Shown: piece after piece, positions 45,783 to 54,442 of the stretch
Position numbering within the stretch: the first letter of the stretch is position 1
Layout of the letters: each line of letters opens with the position of its first letter
Source of the DNA: Magnetococcales bacterium
GTDB taxonomy: Bacteria > Pseudomonadota > Magnetococcia > Magnetococcales > JADFXB01
Reading direction: 5' to 3'
Assembly: GCA_015233935.1 (NCBI GenBank)
Contig: JADFXB010000009.1
Location: forward strand, 1 to 62,281
DNA length: 62,281 bases
Notes under the pieces: generated by a model
What the model was told of the DNA's origin: nothing
Seen by the model: the letters and a program-made list of their open reading frames with translations, nothing else
The model's database searches: none
Made by a program: the position numbers and the translations under genes

Positions 45783-48104
45783 TCAAAACCATGTATCCTG
45801 GAATGAAACTTGTTCAACATTTTGTCCGTCACTCTTGAATAAAATCGTGCCATCCAGACTGGTTTGCCAAAGCAAAGCTCCACTTTTCAGCCAGTCATGC
45901 ACCACCTCATGACGGGGAAATCCATAACGGTTATATTGGCCCAGAGAGAAAATCACATGCTGTGCCTTTAACTGGTTGGTAAAGCCCATATGACGGGAGC
46001 CACCCGAACCATGATGGGGGGCAATCACCACCTGGGCGGTGAGCTTGGGGTTGGCCTTTAACAGCCGTTTGATCCCCGGTCGTTCCACATCTCCCGGTAA
46101 TAAAAATCCATGTTTCCCGTAGGTGGCCAACACCACCAGGGAGTTATTGTTGGTGCTGCCACCGGTGTGATTGACCTCCGGGTGAATAATTTTTATGGAA
46201 AGTCCATGGGCCACCGCTTCATGACCGGCTGCCACCCGTACCAGGTCCGTCTGGCGTTTTTGTGCAAGCTTCAGTAAAAATCCATAGGTGGGGGAGCGAC
46301 TTTCTTCCCGGGGAAAGTGGCCAATCCACAATTCACGGGTGGAAAAGTTATCCAACATGCGGGCTACCCCGGCATAATGGTCCATTTGAGGGTGGGAAAT
46401 AATAATGCGTTCCAAACGATCCGCATTGGCCCACCACAAAAACGGGCTGATCACCCCTTCTGCCACATGATAACGGTTGGTAATGATGCCTCCCGCATCC
46501 ACCAGATGCCATCCACCTCCCGCATCCCGCAACAAAGCTGCCTGGGCCTGCCCCACATCCAAAACGGCAAAGAGCATATGATTTTCATAGGGGGTGGAGC
46601 GGGGAATACAGGGCAGGAGGAGGATCAACCCTGTCGCCAGCAATCGTTTGTTCCCGGCAGGCAAAATCGCCGTCAGCGGCAGCAAGGCCACCGCCAACAA
46701 AAGCCAGAAAGCAGCCGGTCCGGGAGTGCGCCACCAACCGCCTGGCAACAGGGCATTCCACTCCCCAACCCAACGCAGTGGATCCAGGGAATAGGACATG
46801 GCAAAGACCAAAGGATTAAAGGCTTCAGGCCAGGCAAACCAGGCCAGCAAGGCAAAAAATCCCAGGGGAATGGTGGTTACGCTGCTCCAGGTGACGGTGG
46901 CCAGATTGGCAAAAAAACCATACCAGGAGACAAAATGAAAATGGTAGGAGACCAGCGGTGTCAAAATCACCCCCACCATCAAAGTTTGCCAAAAACCTTG
47001 CCATAAGGTGGAGGTGACCTGCAGACGTCGTAACTCACGTCCCACCGCCAAAAGGGTGGCCACTGCCACAAAAGAAAGTTGAAATCCCGCATCCAACAAT
47101 TGGGAAGGATGCCACAAGAGTAAAAGAATGGCCGCCGCCATCCAGGAACGCCAGGAGTTGACCGGCCTTCCCAACATGAGGCTACCCAGAAAAACCATGG
47201 TCATGATCAACGAGCGTAAGGTGGGAACCGACAAGCCGGAAAGCAGGGCATAAAAAATCAATGGCGGAAGAGAGAGCAAGGCCGACCAGGGTTTCAAATC
47301 ATAGTGGCGGGACAAGGGAATGAAGAATACCAGCAGCAGTCGAAACAGAAAAAAGCTGCCACCGGCCACCAAGGCCATGTGCAACCCAGAGATGGAAATT
47401 AAATGATAGATACCAGAGGCTTGTAATTCTTCCCGCACATCCCGGCTCAGCCAGTTGCGCTTGCCCACCAGCATGACTTCGGTTAACCCCCTTCGCTCAC
47501 TGCTGACCACCTCCCCCACCTGTTGGGCGATTTGCCAGCGCAAGCGGTTCCAACGCCAGTCGCCCGTATCCTGCAACCCGGCAACTGTCTCCCCTTCTCC
47601 CCTGCCATGCAAGGCAATCCCCTGCTGGAGAAAATAGCGGTCCATGTCAAAGGCACCCGGCGACACCTTGCGGGAATACTCCCGAAAGGTGGCTTGCACC
47701 TTCACCCGCTCCCCCGGCAAGGCGGTCACTTTGGATTTTTTGAAGACCAGGCGAATCAGGCCAGGGGAGGGGTGTTGATCCAGGCGGGTTTCGTCCAACA
47801 GCAGTAGAATATCCTCTGGTCGATCATCCCGGTCTGCCACCACCCCTTCCACCCACACGGTGCCTGCCGGGGTTTCAACAGCCGCCCATTCCGCCTTCTG
47901 GGCCTCTTCCCATGCCGTAGCTGCCAGTCCGGCGCAAAGACCCAACAACGCCGCCAAACGGTGCTGGCGGGTTCCCCGTACAAAAAAATAGCCTGCCGGA
48001 ATCCAGACCAAAACCAGGGGTGGCCAACCCAATTGTGGGAGGCCCCAGCAAATGCCCATGATCATAAAGGCCAAAAATGCTGCCAAGCGCACCCCCCAAA
48101 GCAA
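45783..48104 (-). CDS. comEC: ComEC/Rec2 DNA-uptake channel protein
   Basis: Inner-membrane channel for single-stranded DNA during natural transformation, 773 residues. N-terminal hydrophobic region and OB-like domain (EGVVADRDDRPED to about 180), competence core with LLVGKRNWLSRDVREELQASGIYHLISISGLHMALVAGG near 212-245 and many helices, then a metallo-beta-lactamase-like C-terminal domain (LDVGQAQAALLRDAGG, ISHPQMDHYAGVARML, PHHGSGGS). The usual first HxHxDH motif reads SHPQMDH, as in many ComEC. Start is uncertain: TTG 48104 or GTG 48092. Follows the GGDEF-EAL gene by 8 bases. Confidence 0.9.
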   Translation of the reverse strand: MLWGVRLAAFLAFMIMGICWGLPQLGWPPLVLVWIPAGYFFVRGTRQHRLAALLGLCAGLAATAWEEAQKAEWAAVETPAGTVWVEGVVADRDDRPEDILLLLDETRLDQHPSPGLIRLVFKKSKVTALPGERVKVQATFREYSRKVSPGAFDMDRYFLQQGIALHGRGEGETVAGLQDTGDWRWNRLRWQIAQQVGEVVSSERRGLTEVMLVGKRNWLSRDVREELQASGIYHLISISGLHMALVAGGSFFLFRLLLVFFIPLSRHYDLKPWSALLSLPPLIFYALLSGLSVPTLRSLIMTMVFLGSLMLGRPVNSWRSWMAAAILLLLWHPSQLLDAGFQLSFVAVATLLAVGRELRRLQVTSTLWQGFWQTLMVGVILTPLVSYHFHFVSWYGFFANLATVTWSSVTTIPLGFFALLAWFAWPEAFNPLVFAMSYSLDPLRWVGEWNALLPGGWWRTPGPAAFWLLLAVALLPLTAILPAGNKRLLATGLILLLPCIPRSTPYENHMLFAVLDVGQAQAALLRDAGGGWHLVDAGGIITNRYHVAEGVISPFLWWANADRLERIIISHPQMDHYAGVARMLDNFSTRELWIGHFPREESRSPTYGFLLKLAQKRQTDLVRVAAGHEAVAHGLSIKIIHPEVNHTGGSTNNNSLVVLATYGKHGFLLPGDVERPGIKRLLKANPKLTAQVVIAPHHGSGGSRHMGFTNQLKAQHVIFSLGQYNRYGFPRHEVVHDWLKSGALLWQTSLDGTILFKSDGQNVEQVSFQDTWF

Positions 48105-48112
48105 AGGAGGGC

Positions 48113-50188
48113 TTATTCCAACCAGCCCATGGAAAACCGGTTATCCTCCAGCAAGTCCATAAACTCCTGGGGAGGCAGGGGACGACTGTACACATACCCC
48201 TGAATTTCATCACACTGCCGGGAGCGCAAAAATTCCAGTTGATCGATGGTCTCCACCCCTTCTGCCACCACTGCCAGGTTGAGGCTGTGGGCCAGACCAA
48301 TGATGGTGCGAATGATGGCGGCATCGTCAGGATCATTGTTGCAATTGCGCACAAAAGATTGATCAATCTTCAGGGTATGAATGGGAAATCTTTTGAGATA
48401 ACTCAAACTGGAAAAGCCGGTGCCAAAGTCATCGATGGCGAGAGAGAGTCCCATGCGGGCCAAGGCATTCAGTTTATGGAGGGTTTCATCCACATCCCCC
48501 ATGGCGATGGATTCGGTCAACTCCAGCTCCAACAAGTTGGCATCGTAACCCGTCTCCTGGAGGGTTTGGGCAACCATACCGATGAAGTCCGGTTGATTAA
48601 ATTGCAAACCCGACAAGTTGACCGCAATACGCAAAGAGGGAAAACCCTGTTGCCGCCAGCGTTGGGCCTGTTGGCAGGCAGAACGCAAGGCCCACTGACC
48701 CATGGGTTTAATCAGGCCGGTATCTTCCGCCAGCGGGATAAACTCGGCGGGAGATACCATCCCTCGTTGGGGATGCCGCCAGCGCATGAGGGCCTCCGCC
48801 CCCACCACCCGTCCGGTGGCGAGAGAAACCTTGGGTTGGTAGTAGAGTAAAAATTCATCGTTGTCCAAGGCGGTGCGCAGATTGTTTTCCAACAAAATGC
48901 GGGCCAGGGAGGAGGCATTTAATTCATCCCGGTAAAATTGATAATTGCTGCGTCCCTTCTCCTTGGCATGATACATGGCGGAATCGGCATTTTTCAGCAA
49001 ATCCTTCACATTTTCCCCATCCAGGGGATAGACGCTGATGCCAATACTGCCTCCCAGATAAAAGGCCACCTCATCCACCATGAAGGGGGTGTTCATGGCC
49101 TCCAACATGGCTGTGGCCAGCAGGGCGGCATCCCGGGGAGCGGCCAGTCGTGGCAGAATGATGCCAAATTCATCCCCACCCAAGCGGGCCAAGGTTCCCC
49201 CACCAGACAGACAACGGGAAAGACGACTGGCGGCATCCTTGAGAATTTGATCTCCCCGATCATGACCCAGGGTATCGTTGATATTCTTGAAACGGTCCAG
49301 GTCCATCACCAGGACCGCCACCAGCTTGTCTTCCATGCTGGTGCTCTCCACGATGACCTGATTGAGCTTTTCAGAAAAGAGCAACCGATTGGGCAGGTCG
49401 GTGAGTATATCGTGACCAGAGAGATAGAGCAGATTTTCCTCCGACTCCTTCACCGTGGTCAGGTCGGAAAAAACCAGGACATAATGAGAGGTTTTGCCGT
49501 CGGGATTTTTGATGGCGGTAATGTTGGACCATTGGGGATAAAGTTCGCCATTTTTACGCCGATTCCAGATCTCCCCCTGCCAACTGCCAGAATCCTGCAA
49601 AGCGGCCCACATGCGGCGATAAAAATCCCCATCATGCCGTCCCGATTTGAGCATATTGGGGGTTTTGCCCATGGCCTCGTTGGCCTGATAGCCGGTAATA
49701 CGGGTAAAGGCGGGATTGACCGATTGGATCGTCCCCCCAATATCGGTTACCAGGATGCCATCGTTGATATTGTCGAAAACATTGCCAGCCAGATGCAGTG
49801 CCCGTTCTGCCTGGGCCATTTTCAACAGATAGCCCACCCGGTTGCGCAGAATGGCCCAGTGTACCGGTTTGCGAATAAAGTCGGCGGCCCCCGCCTCAAA
49901 GGCCCGGTCCACCGATTGATCATCCTCCAGACCAGTGATCATCAAGACCGGGGTAAAACGGGCCTCGGCCATGGCCTTGAAACGGCTGCAAGCGGTGAAA
50001 CCATCCACCACCGGCATGCGGGCATCCAACAGGACCACGTCCGGCATTTGCTTTTTGACCACCTGCAACAGCTCTTCGCCATTTTCCACCACCAGCAGGT
50101 CGTAGCCCTGCCGTTTGAGAAAACGTTCCAGCATCAGGCGAGTGACGGCCTCGTCCTCGGCAATCAGAATCAGCGGTTTTTTGTTCAT
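48113..50188 (-). CDS. Receiver-PAS-GGDEF-EAL cyclic-di-GMP signalling protein
   Basis: 691 residues. Receiver (IAEDEAVTRLML, phospho-Asp in VVLLDARMPVVDG near 55, Lys in IRKPVHW), PAS (FDNINDGILVTDIGG to ~255), GGDEF with intact LARLGGDEFGIILPR near 342 and an EAL domain with EAL in VVGAEALMRWRHP near 465, NLSGLQF, ELELTES, DDFGTGFSSLSYL and EGVET. Both catalytic motifs look active, so it could make and break c-di-GMP under control of a partner kinase. No transmembrane segment. Coupled to the upstream phosphodiesterase gene by ATGA and followed by comEC. Confidence 0.93.
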   Translation of the reverse strand: MNKKPLILIAEDEAVTRLMLERFLKRQGYDLLVVENGEELLQVVKKQMPDVVLLDARMPVVDGFTACSRFKAMAEARFTPVLMITGLEDDQSVDRAFEAGAADFIRKPVHWAILRNRVGYLLKMAQAERALHLAGNVFDNINDGILVTDIGGTIQSVNPAFTRITGYQANEAMGKTPNMLKSGRHDGDFYRRMWAALQDSGSWQGEIWNRRKNGELYPQWSNITAIKNPDGKTSHYVLVFSDLTTVKESEENLLYLSGHDILTDLPNRLLFSEKLNQVIVESTSMEDKLVAVLVMDLDRFKNINDTLGHDRGDQILKDAASRLSRCLSGGGTLARLGGDEFGIILPRLAAPRDAALLATAMLEAMNTPFMVDEVAFYLGGSIGISVYPLDGENVKDLLKNADSAMYHAKEKGRSNYQFYRDELNASSLARILLENNLRTALDNDEFLLYYQPKVSLATGRVVGAEALMRWRHPQRGMVSPAEFIPLAEDTGLIKPMGQWALRSACQQAQRWRQQGFPSLRIAVNLSGLQFNQPDFIGMVAQTLQETGYDANLLELELTESIAMGDVDETLHKLNALARMGLSLAIDDFGTGFSSLSYLKRFPIHTLKIDQSFVRNCNNDPDDAAIIRTIIGLAHSLNLAVVAEGVETIDQLEFLRSRQCDEIQGYVYSRPLPPQEFMDLLEDNRFSMGWLE

Positions 50189-50676
50189 GGGGCGATTTGC
50201 ACGACCTCGACCCCCAAGGTGGTCAGATCCAAGATCATGATACTGGCCATCTTGTAAAATCCGTGCACCGTGCCGGGATTGAGCACTAAGGAGCGTCCTA
50301 CCTGCCGGTTATCCACCTGGTGGGTGTGACCAAACACCAGAATGTCATAGGTGGAACTGGCGATGAGGGCCTCTTTCAACCCCTTCTGGGTGCCGTGGTA
50401 GAGGGCAATTTGTTTCTCCATGAGGGTAAGGGTGCCAAACTCTCCCATTAACTCCCCTTTAATGGAATCATAGGCTTTGGCCAGTTGCAATAAATCACCA
50501 TCATTGTTGCCCAACACCCCGCTCACCTTGAAGCCCTGCATCAAACGCACCGAGCCGGGGTTGACATAGTCCCCCGCATGCAGAAGGTGATCCACCCCAC
50601 GCTCTCGAAACAACGCCATGGCCATCTCCAAATGCTGGTGATGATCATGGGAATCGGAAAGTAAACCAAGTTTCAT
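50185..50676 (-). CDS. Metallophosphoesterase, YfcE/MJ0936 family
   Basis: 163 residues. Metal-binding motifs of calcineurin-like phosphoesterases: LLSDSHDHH near residue 6, HAGDYVN near 33, GNNDGD near 55, HGT near 91 and FGHTHQ near 112, then NPGT. The family hydrolyses phosphodiesters in vitro; physiological substrates are unclear. ATG 50676 was chosen because GAGG is 6 bases before it; the frame is open to 50706. Overlaps the following c-di-GMP gene by 4 bases. Confidence 0.88.
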   Translation of the reverse strand: MKLGLLSDSHDHHQHLEMAMALFRERGVDHLLHAGDYVNPGSVRLMQGFKVSGVLGNNDGDLLQLAKAYDSIKGELMGEFGTLTLMEKQIALYHGTQKGLKEALIASSTYDILVFGHTHQVDNRQVGRSLVLNPGTVHGFYKMASIMILDLTTLGVEVVQIAP

Positions 50677-50702
50677 GGCCATCCTCATACAATGGGGGAA
50701 GA

Positions 50703-51155
50703 TCACCCTTCCTTCTGCATATCGTCATAATCCCGTTCAATCTGGTGACGATGTTTGGCCTCTTGTTCTGCCAGGAAAAGAAACAGGTTGGCCGTTTGCG
50801 GGTCATCGGTCTGACTGGCCATATCCCGATAGAGTCGTTCCGCCGCCTTTTCCCGTTTGGCTGCCAGAATCAAAGCATCCTGATAACCCAACTCGCCCTC
50901 GGCCACCGGAGCGGCCACCGTGTAATCGGCAATTTGCAGATCGGGATCACGAAACCGCCGCCCGCCACCCGGCAGACGATGGCTGGCCAGAATCTCCTGC
51001 AACCTGGCCTTGTGCTCCCACTCTTGTTTGGCATGATCCAGCAAAACATTTCTGACCGCCTGGCTTTCTGCCCTGGTGGCCAACATTTCATAAAATTCCG
51101 CCTCCGACTCTTCTTGTTGGATGGCAAATTCGATCACTTCTATAAAACGATCCAT
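50703..51155 (-). CDS. Ferritin-like di-iron protein (rubrerythrin-type four-helix bundle)
   Basis: 150 residues forming a four-helix bundle with two E-x6-Y/E-x2-H sets: EESEAEFYEML near residue 10, KQEWEHKARLQEIL near 42, KREKAAERLYRDM near 98 and AEQEAKHRHQIERDYDDM near 130. These provide the usual Glu/His ligands of a carboxylate-bridged di-iron centre. No rubredoxin domain. The start at 51155 follows AGGGAGGAAG. Probable role in peroxide or iron handling; lies between a radical SAM gene and a phosphoesterase on one transcript. Confidence 0.85.
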   Translation of the reverse strand: MDRFIEVIEFAIQQEESEAEFYEMLATRAESQAVRNVLLDHAKQEWEHKARLQEILASHRLPGGGRRFRDPDLQIADYTVAAPVAEGELGYQDALILAAKREKAAERLYRDMASQTDDPQTANLFLFLAEQEAKHRHQIERDYDDMQKEG

Positions 51156-51182
51156 GGTTCTTCCTCCCTGAAAGATTCCCAT

Positions 51183-52595
51183 TTAACCCAAGCAGGCTCG
51201 GCAAAAATCGTGTTTGTCCAGGTTGTGGTCAAAAAAGGCTTTTTGCAAGGCCAGCACCCGCTCCCCATTCCAGACGCCATCAATCCCCCCTTCGTCCTCC
51301 ACGTGGCCCAGGCGGACCACACCATCATAATCGGTGCAACAAGGGGTGATGAGGCCATCCCATAAAACGTTCATTTTATTGGCAGGTTCGGCACAACGAA
51401 GGGTGCAGGGGTTTGGTGCTCCCTTCTGGTTGCGCTGGTAAGTGACCACCTGGTTATCCTCACCGGCAATATAGTCGGGTTGCCAGTCGGTATCCAAGGA
51501 GATGACCGAAACCTGTTCCACCAATGCTTTCAAAGGCGCAAGAAAGGCGTCCACCTTGTCCTGGGTTTGCGGAGATTTATCGGCCAGAATGGTGGAAATA
51601 TTGAACACCATGCTTTTTTCCAGTCCTCGCTCCGCCCGTTCCTCATGCAGGGCCTGCATGCCCGTAAGCAGGCTGGACCACTTGGCCTTTTTGCGTACCG
51701 CTTCGTAGGAGGCGGCATCCACCCCATCCACCGAAAATCCCACCGCATCGGGGCGGGCATCCAACAATCTTTGGCGCATAATGGGACGGTCCAGCATGGC
51801 TCCGTTGGTTTGAATGGAGACCTGACAACCCATTTTGTGGGCCAGATCCACCATTTGGGGCAACTGTTTATGCAGCAGGGGTTCTCCCAGGAAAAAAAGC
51901 TTGATCACCCCGCTAAAGTGAATACGAAAGCGGCTTTGACCGGGCAGGGCCAAATTGTCCAGGAGATGGGAGCCACCACGAAACCGCCAGGTTTCCAACA
52001 GACGCTGCCAGATGGCCATGGTCATGAAACCGGTGGGACGGGTCATAATGCGCCGTGGGCACATGACGCAGTCCAGGTTGCAATGGTTGGTGGGTTCCAC
52101 CTGCAACAGGCGGGGAGAGGAGGGGCGCAGATAACGGCGTTTGCAACGGGTTCCAGGGGGTTGCGACAGCCACAGACGTTGCTGAACCTCCCGCATGTCT
52201 GCCAGATAGGGGAGGGGGCGTTTGACCAGATCGGCGGCCAGTTGGGCCACGGAAAGACCCAACTCCACCATGGCCATCATTTCATCTCCCAGGGTGAGGA
52301 CGGGAATTTCTGCCATCTTGACCATTTGGGCGGCCCAGGCCCCAATGGTGGCGATATCCTCCCCGCTTTGCAGGTGGATATCGTTGATATTATTAGCAAC
52401 CAGGTTGGTCATATCCAGCAGGGCGGCATGGGCATCCCCTGCCAGAAAGCGTGCCAGGGCAAGATGGTATCGTTGCCAGGAATCTTCCTGTTGCGCCAGG
52501 GCGTTTTCCAAATAGACAATCGCCTCACCAAACCGACGACTCATGAGCAACTGTTCCATGTGTACGGCCAGTTGCTGGTCAGGCGACAGGGTCAT
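51183..52595 (-). CDS. Radical SAM protein with helical N-terminal domain and SPASM-like C-terminus
   Basis: 470 residues. The [4Fe-4S] motif is EPTNHCNLDCVMCPRR (C-x3-C-x2-C, about residues 170-180), followed by a radical SAM barrel (KLFFLGEPLLHKQLPQMVDLA, SIQTNGAML, FSVDGVDAASYEAVRKKAKW). The C-terminal Cys cluster (PNPCTLRCAEPANKMNVLWDGLITPCCTDY, about 395-425) fits a SPASM/twitch auxiliary cluster. Residues 1-140 are helical and TPR-like (RRFGEAIVYLENALAQQ). GGAG lies 8 bases before the ATG. The substrate is unknown; it is 5 bases after glmS. Similar proteins modify peptides or act on sugars, so assignment is open. Confidence 0.85.
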   Translation of the reverse strand: MTLSPDQQLAVHMEQLLMSRRFGEAIVYLENALAQQEDSWQRYHLALARFLAGDAHAALLDMTNLVANNINDIHLQSGEDIATIGAWAAQMVKMAEIPVLTLGDEMMAMVELGLSVAQLAADLVKRPLPYLADMREVQQRLWLSQPPGTRCKRRYLRPSSPRLLQVEPTNHCNLDCVMCPRRIMTRPTGFMTMAIWQRLLETWRFRGGSHLLDNLALPGQSRFRIHFSGVIKLFFLGEPLLHKQLPQMVDLAHKMGCQVSIQTNGAMLDRPIMRQRLLDARPDAVGFSVDGVDAASYEAVRKKAKWSSLLTGMQALHEERAERGLEKSMVFNISTILADKSPQTQDKVDAFLAPLKALVEQVSVISLDTDWQPDYIAGEDNQVVTYQRNQKGAPNPCTLRCAEPANKMNVLWDGLITPCCTDYDGVVRLGHVEDEGGIDGVWNGERVLALQKAFFDHNLDKHDFCRACLG

Positions 52596-52600
52596 TTGGA

Positions 52601-54424
52601 TTACTCCACCGTAACGCTTTTAGCCAGATTGCGGGGTTGGTCCACATCGGTGCCTTTTTGCACCGCAATGTGGTAGGCCAGCATTTGCAGGGGAAGCACT
52701 GCCAGCATGGGGGCGGCGAATTCACCCACATCTTCCAGATCGAACAAGTGCTCCACCTGGCCATGCAGGGAGGAACCACGGGTGGCGATGGCAATCACTT
52801 TGCCACCCCGCGCCCGTACCTCTTCCAGGTTGCCATGGGTTTTTTCCGCCAGTCGTCCCTTGGGGGTGATCACCACCACGGGCAGGGATTCGTCGATCAA
52901 GGCGATGGGACCATGTTTCATCTCACCGGCGGCATAGCCTTCCGCATGGATGTAGGAGATCTCTTTCAGCTTGAGTGCCCCTTCCAGGGCAATGGGAAAA
53001 TAGCTGCCCCGTCCCAGAAAGAGAAATCCCTTGGCCGTGGCCCAGCGACGGGCGATGGCGATGATCTCCTCCTCCCGTTCCAAAATTTTTTCCATGGCGG
53101 AGGGAAGATGGAGGAGTTGCTGCACCATCACCCCTTCCTGACGGGGATCTAAATGTCCCCGCGCTTTGGCCAGGGCCAGGGCCAGGCAGGCCAAAACCGC
53201 CAGTTGGGTGGTGAAGGCCTTGGTGGAGGCCACCCCGATTTCCGGTCCCGCCAAGGTATGAATGACCCCGTCCGCCTCTCTGGCCACCGAGGATTCGGCC
53301 ACGTTGACGATGGCCAGCACCGGTTGACCTTGGCTTTTGGCAAAGCGGATGGCGGCCAGGGTGTCGGCGGTTTCCCCACTTTGGGAGATACCGATCATCA
53401 AGGTATTGGGCAGGGAAGGGGGTTCCCGATAACGATATTCGGAGGCGATATCCACCACCACCGGCAGACGCGCCAACTCTTCGATCCAATATTTGCCCAC
53501 CAGACCTGCATGCCAGGAGGTGCCACAGGCCACGATGGTGACCGATTGGATTTCACCCAACTGAATTTTGGCCAGGTGTTGTTCCATCTCCACTGTGAGT
53601 TGGGAGCCGTGCAATAAATCCTTGAGAGTTTCACCCACCACGCTGGGCTGTTCGTGGATTTCTTTCTGCATGTAATGGCGGTAGGGCCATTTTTCCGTCA
53701 TGTCGGCGGAAAGGCGGGAGAAACTGACAGGCCGCTCCACTGGTCGTCCCTGAAGGTCTTGAATCTCCACTTTATCCTGGGTGAGGAAGGCCACATCGTT
53801 GTCATGGAGATAGATCATGCGTCGGGTATGGGAGACCAGGGGGGTGGCATCGGAGGCTATAAAGTTTTCCCCCTCGCCCATGGCAACAATTAAGGGACTA
53901 CCCCTTCTGGCAGCCACCAACATTTCTTCATGGCCAAGGATCAATATGCCCAGGGCATAGGCTCCATGCAGTTGGCCCAGGCTTTCTCGAATGGCCTCCC
54001 GCACCTCCAGGCCGGCATTCAGATGGCTCTGAATCAGGTGGGGGATGACTTCCGTATCGGTTTCCGAGGTAAACTGGAAGCCCCGTCGTTGCAGCATGCG
54101 ACGCAATTCCTGATAATTTTCGATAATGCCATTGTGCACCACCACCACGTCACGGCTACGATGGGGGTGGGCATTAATATCGGTGGGGGCACCGTGGGTA
54201 GCCCAGCGGGTATGACCGATTCCTACTGTTCCAGGTAAGGGGGTGGTAGCAAGAAGCTCTTCCAGTTGGGCCAGCTTGCCTTTGGAACGCATGATATGGA
54301 TGGCATTGTCATGCAATACCGCCACCCCGGCTGAGTCATAGCCCCGGTATTCCAACCGCTTGAGGCCGTCCACCAGCAGATCGGTGACATGGCGATGACT
54401 GATGGCTCCGATGATTCCGCACAT
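52601..54424 (-). CDS. glmS: Glutamine-fructose-6-phosphate aminotransferase (isomerizing)
   Basis: First step to UDP-GlcNAc: fructose-6-P plus glutamine to glucosamine-6-P. 607 residues. N-terminal glutaminase with catalytic Cys2 (MCGIIGAIS), GYDSAGVAVL, HTRWATHGAPTDINAHPH; then two SIS isomerase domains (CGTSWHAGLVGKYWIEELA near 305, SQSGETADTLAAIRFAKSQG near 350, FLGRGSYFPIALEGALKLKEISYIHAEGY near 475) and the C-terminal PRNLAKSVTVE. No glmS ribozyme-like leader is expected or seen; glmU ends 18 bases upstream, so regulation is through the shared transcript. Confidence 0.97.
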   Translation of the reverse strand: MCGIIGAISHRHVTDLLVDGLKRLEYRGYDSAGVAVLHDNAIHIMRSKGKLAQLEELLATTPLPGTVGIGHTRWATHGAPTDINAHPHRSRDVVVVHNGIIENYQELRRMLQRRGFQFTSETDTEVIPHLIQSHLNAGLEVREAIRESLGQLHGAYALGILILGHEEMLVAARRGSPLIVAMGEGENFIASDATPLVSHTRRMIYLHDNDVAFLTQDKVEIQDLQGRPVERPVSFSRLSADMTEKWPYRHYMQKEIHEQPSVVGETLKDLLHGSQLTVEMEQHLAKIQLGEIQSVTIVACGTSWHAGLVGKYWIEELARLPVVVDIASEYRYREPPSLPNTLMIGISQSGETADTLAAIRFAKSQGQPVLAIVNVAESSVAREADGVIHTLAGPEIGVASTKAFTTQLAVLACLALALAKARGHLDPRQEGVMVQQLLHLPSAMEKILEREEEIIAIARRWATAKGFLFLGRGSYFPIALEGALKLKEISYIHAEGYAAGEMKHGPIALIDESLPVVVITPKGRLAEKTHGNLEEVRARGGKVIAIATRGSSLHGQVEHLFDLEDVGEFAAPMLAVLPLQMLAYHIAVQKGTDVDQPRNLAKSVTVE

Positions 54425-54442
54425 AAAACTACCCTCCCTGGT

